Shown in pieces: positions 55,043 through 56,959 of a DNA stretch of 56,959 nucleotides; the stretch's first letter is position 1; each line of letters opens with the position of its first letter. This stretch comes from Chitinophagaceae bacterium T5-Br10_B2g13. Its GTDB lineage: Bacteria; Bacteroidota; Rhodothermia; Balneolales; Balneolaceae. The notes beneath the pieces were generated by a model. It did no database searches. It was given only the letters and a program-made list of their open reading frames with translations, and was not told where the DNA came from. The DNA is taken from positions 1 through 56,959 of the forward strand of contig LKNA01000011.1 of the NCBI GenBank assembly GCA_001564065.1, in the 5' to 3' direction. Position numbers and translations under genes: made by a program.

Positions 55043-55540
55043 ATGATTTATAAAAAACTTTCAGGACTGTTCATTGCAGCACTACTTCCGATGCTTGCTC
55101 TTGCTCAATCTCAACAAAACGTAAGCATCACAGTTTCGGCTACTGTTGCAGGTACCGTTGAGATGATCACAATAAATACCGTTGATTTCGAAAATATTGA
55201 ACAGGAAGGTTCAGTCATTCGGGTCGATCCGGTTTTTGGTGAACGTTCAGGCAAGATGGTTGCCCGTGGCACACCGCAGGCTGAGTTCAGGGTTGACTAC
55301 ATCCGTGAGCGGGAACTTGCCAATCTGGACGGAGACGGGTTCATCTTTTTTAGCTATGAAGTGGCCGGCAATTCAATTGATGATCAGCAGACAGCTGAAT
55401 TGCTGGATCAGGACATCCGCGATCTTCAGTTTAACGATGAAGGAGAATTTTATTTTTGGATTGGCGGCACGGTTGACCTGAGTGACGTTGATCCCGGAAG
55501 CTATCAAGGTGAATTTACGATAGAAATTGAATATATCTGA
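55043..55540 (+). CDS. Secreted beta-sandwich protein, DUF4402-like, copy 1
   Basis: A 165-residue protein with a signal peptide (MLALAQS). The mature part is all beta: NVSITVSATVAGTVEMITIN at the start and a conserved end GTVDLSDVDPGSYQGEFTIEIEYI (quoted positions 142-165, motif G-x-x-D-x-x-x-V-x-x-G-x-Y-x-G, final Tyr). The same end motif recurs in the next two genes, so this is a tandem paralogue family. The pattern is similar to DUF4402 and to spore-coat-U/fimbria-type domains, which suggests a surface or fimbrial component; the function is unknown. Confidence 0.75.
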   Translation: MIYKKLSGLFIAALLPMLALAQSQQNVSITVSATVAGTVEMITINTVDFENIEQEGSVIRVDPVFGERSGKMVARGTPQAEFRVDYIRERELANLDGDGFIFFSYEVAGNSIDDQQTAELLDQDIRDLQFNDEGEFYFWIGGTVDLSDVDPGSYQGEFTIEIEYI

Positions 55541-55545
55541 TTGAG

Positions 55546-56163
55546 TTGAAATTATTTTTCAAACATATCAAAACCACTTTCTTTGCACTCCTTGTGTCCG
55601 GAATGTCTGTGAATATTGCTTATTCCCAGGATATTGAGTTTGGTCAGTACGGTACTTATACGATTGAGCTGGATAATATCGGTCTTGAGGATTTGGTTTT
55701 CGACGGCCCCATTAACAGCAACAGCGGCATCCATCAGGTTGAACTGATCGATTCGAAAGTTCTTGCCATAATTGGTGTAAAGTACCTTGATGTGGATGTG
55801 GATATTTCTGCCGAAGGTAAGCTTCTACTCGATGGAAACACAGCTTATATGAATGACAATGAGCGATCAATTCCATTTACTTTACAAGCAGCTTATGCTA
55901 ACAACGGAGAAAATAATATCTCTTCTGCGAAGCCTATTGGTATAGCAAACACTCCAACTCTTAGCAGTGGCAGTGCCAGATTTCCAATTTTATCTCGAAG
56001 ACAGCGTCCACCGGGACCTCCGCCCACACCACCGACCGGGGATTTTGACCAGTCTTTAGTGAATGAAACGGCCTACCTCTATTTTTACGGGCAGATTGAT
56101 GTCGGTAATGTTGTAGCCGGTCAGTATAGAGGTACAATTACGGTTACAGTTGAATACAGGTGA
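55546..56163 (+). CDS. Secreted beta-sandwich protein, DUF4402-like, copy 2
   Basis: A 205-residue protein starting with TTG at 55546, 5 bases after the previous stop, with a signal peptide (NIAYSQ). It shares the C-terminal motif (GQIDVGNVVAGQYRGTITV, final Tyr-Arg) with its neighbours. It differs by a Pro-rich insert RQRPPGPPPTPPTGDF near residues 148-163, absent in the other copies, between two beta strands. This insert could be a surface loop. Probably an envelope or fimbrial protein; no function is assigned. Confidence 0.72.
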   Translation: MKLFFKHIKTTFFALLVSGMSVNIAYSQDIEFGQYGTYTIELDNIGLEDLVFDGPINSNSGIHQVELIDSKVLAIIGVKYLDVDVDISAEGKLLLDGNTAYMNDNERSIPFTLQAAYANNGENNISSAKPIGIANTPTLSSGSARFPILSRRQRPPGPPPTPPTGDFDQSLVNETAYLYFYGQIDVGNVVAGQYRGTITVTVEYR

Positions 56164-56167
56164 TGTA

Positions 56168-56719
56168 ATGAAACCAAATCATTTAGAACGCCTGAAAAAA
56201 TTCTCTGCTATCTTTCTACCGTTGACCTTGATTGGTTTTTTGCTATTGCCATTGTCCGGGTTCAGCCAATCTCTCAATATCCAGATTGATGTAGACCCTG
56301 AAGTTCAGACTTCCGTGGAGCGAGATTTAGATTTTGGGCAGGTAATCGTCGGGATGGGACTCCAATCCATTCCGCCCGGCTCGAACAGTATGGGGATTTT
56401 CAGAGTTCGGGCTCTCCGCACACAGAGAGTGATCCTGCAAATGGACGCTGATGAAGAGTTACTGCATGAGAATCCGGATATCCTGGACACCATTCCTATC
56501 GAATTACAGGCTGCATACACCAATTTTGGAATGGAGGACTTTGAATTGAGCTCCCCACTGAATAGTATTGGGGAAAGCATTGTCATGGAGACCTCTTTAA
56601 ATAATCCATCATCGGCATGGAGCTCGCTTTATATCTATGTATTTGGAAATGTGGATATTGGCAACGTTCGGGAAGGTGTTTACACCGGAGAAGTTGTACT
56701 TACTGTTATCTATGAATAG
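56168..56719 (+). CDS. Secreted beta-sandwich protein, DUF4402-like, copy 3
   Basis: The ATG at 56168 lies 4 bases after the previous stop and gives about 183 residues with a signal peptide (LPLSGFSQS); an in-frame TTG at 56150 inside the previous gene is less likely. The mature part begins LNIQIDVDPEVQTSVERDLDFGQVIVG, a stretch also seen in fimbria-like DUF4402 proteins (quoted in part, residues ~35-60), and ends with the shared motif GNVDIGNVREGVYTGEVVL and a terminal Tyr-Glu. Co-transcribed with copies 1 and 2. Confidence 0.73.
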   Translation: MKPNHLERLKKFSAIFLPLTLIGFLLLPLSGFSQSLNIQIDVDPEVQTSVERDLDFGQVIVGMGLQSIPPGSNSMGIFRVRALRTQRVILQMDADEELLHENPDILDTIPIELQAAYTNFGMEDFELSSPLNSIGESIVMETSLNNPSSAWSSLYIYVFGNVDIGNVREGVYTGEVVLTVIYE

Positions 56720-56891
56720 TTCCTTAAATGGCTCAATTAGCCCGTTCTAACACTGTAGAGCCGGGGGTTAAAGCCCTTTAATTAAAGCTCTCTAACTTGG
56801 GGTGTGAAGTGCAACCTCTTATCTTGGTTGTAGAAACAAAAAGGAAATCACTCTAACGACTATTACAATTAACAACAAATCAAATAATACA

Positions 56892-56959
56892 ATGAAAAAA
56901 TTAAGCTCACTCATTATTGCTCTGTTTGTTCTCTCAGCGGGTACAGTTTTTGCTCAATC
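56892..56959 (+). CDS. Start of a secreted protein gene, truncated by the window
   Basis: The ATG at 56892 opens a frame that runs to the window end. The 22 visible residues form a classic signal peptide: a Lys pair, a hydrophobic core, and VFAQS as a cleavage site. It follows the DUF4402-like tandem by 172 bases in the same direction and may be a further member or partner of that group. Nothing else can be said. Confidence 0.7.
   Translation, partial: MKKLSSLIIALFVLSAGTVFAQ

Noticed and set aside
1-56959. CRISPR arrays, insertion sequences, prophage, tRNA and rRNA genes
   Set aside because: I saw no regularly spaced repeats, no transposase or integrase with terminal repeats, and no cloverleaf-like or rRNA-like segments. 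The HTH at 32337 is transposase-like only in its DNA-binding motif.

Overview
The window looks like a chromosomal segment of an aerobic, marine-type, Gram-negative member of the Balneolota/Rhodothermota (Balneolaceae-like; inferred, no rRNA is present). The reasons are a full alternative complex III followed by a caa3 oxidase with the A2-type YSHPAVY motif known from Rhodothermus, menaquinone genes, a type III glutamine synthetase, many lipoproteins with acidic residues after the cysteine, frequent TTG starts and almost no Shine-Dalgarno sequences. Coding density is high. I see no rRNA, tRNA, insertion sequence or CRISPR array.

Layout. 1-3.8 kb: housekeeping genes (end of an LptF/LptG-type permease, DUF3467, a YtxJ-type bacilliredoxin, phosphofructokinase, a YciO-type protein, a UPF0173 hydrolase). 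4.2-23.2 kb: a beta-glucan (laminarin-type) degradation locus. 23.2-37.4 kb: DUF420 protein, alternative complex III (actABCDEF), a membrane-anchored HTH protein, SCO, and caa3 oxidase subunits II, I, III and IV, closed by a strong terminator. 37.5-48.9 kb: metallo-hydrolase, DUF4175 protein, M28 peptidase, serine hydrolase, family 4-like uracil-DNA glycosylase, DnaB, and a queuosine-tRNA mannosyltransferase-like protein. 49-55 kb: GSIII and menA-menC-menE. 55-57 kb: a tandem of small secreted beta-sandwich proteins that continues beyond the window.

The beta-glucan locus is the most unusual part. It has a carbohydrate-binding lipoprotein, GH16 and GH17 endo-beta-1,3-glucanase lipoproteins, a GH30 (beta-1,6 debranching type) lipoprotein, a large cytoplasmic GH149/GH161-like beta-1,3-glucan phosphorylase, two soluble GH17 proteins without signal peptides, and a membrane-anchored propeller/HTH regulator. 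It has no SusC/SusD pair. Instead, a clan GH-A glycosidase is fused to a long C-terminal outer-membrane beta-barrel (4250-7399), and a GPH/MFS sugar symporter is fused to a C-terminal, cytoplasmic GH17 domain (16069-18420). Hydrolase and transporter therefore appear physically coupled at both membranes. A working model: surface cutting and entry through the GH-barrel protein, periplasmic trimming by GH16/GH17/GH30, symport with immediate GH17 processing on the cytoplasmic side, and phosphorolysis to glucose-1-phosphate.

Respiration is also modular: ActE and CoxB end in nearly the same cytochrome c module, which suggests a shared electron path between complex III and the oxidase.
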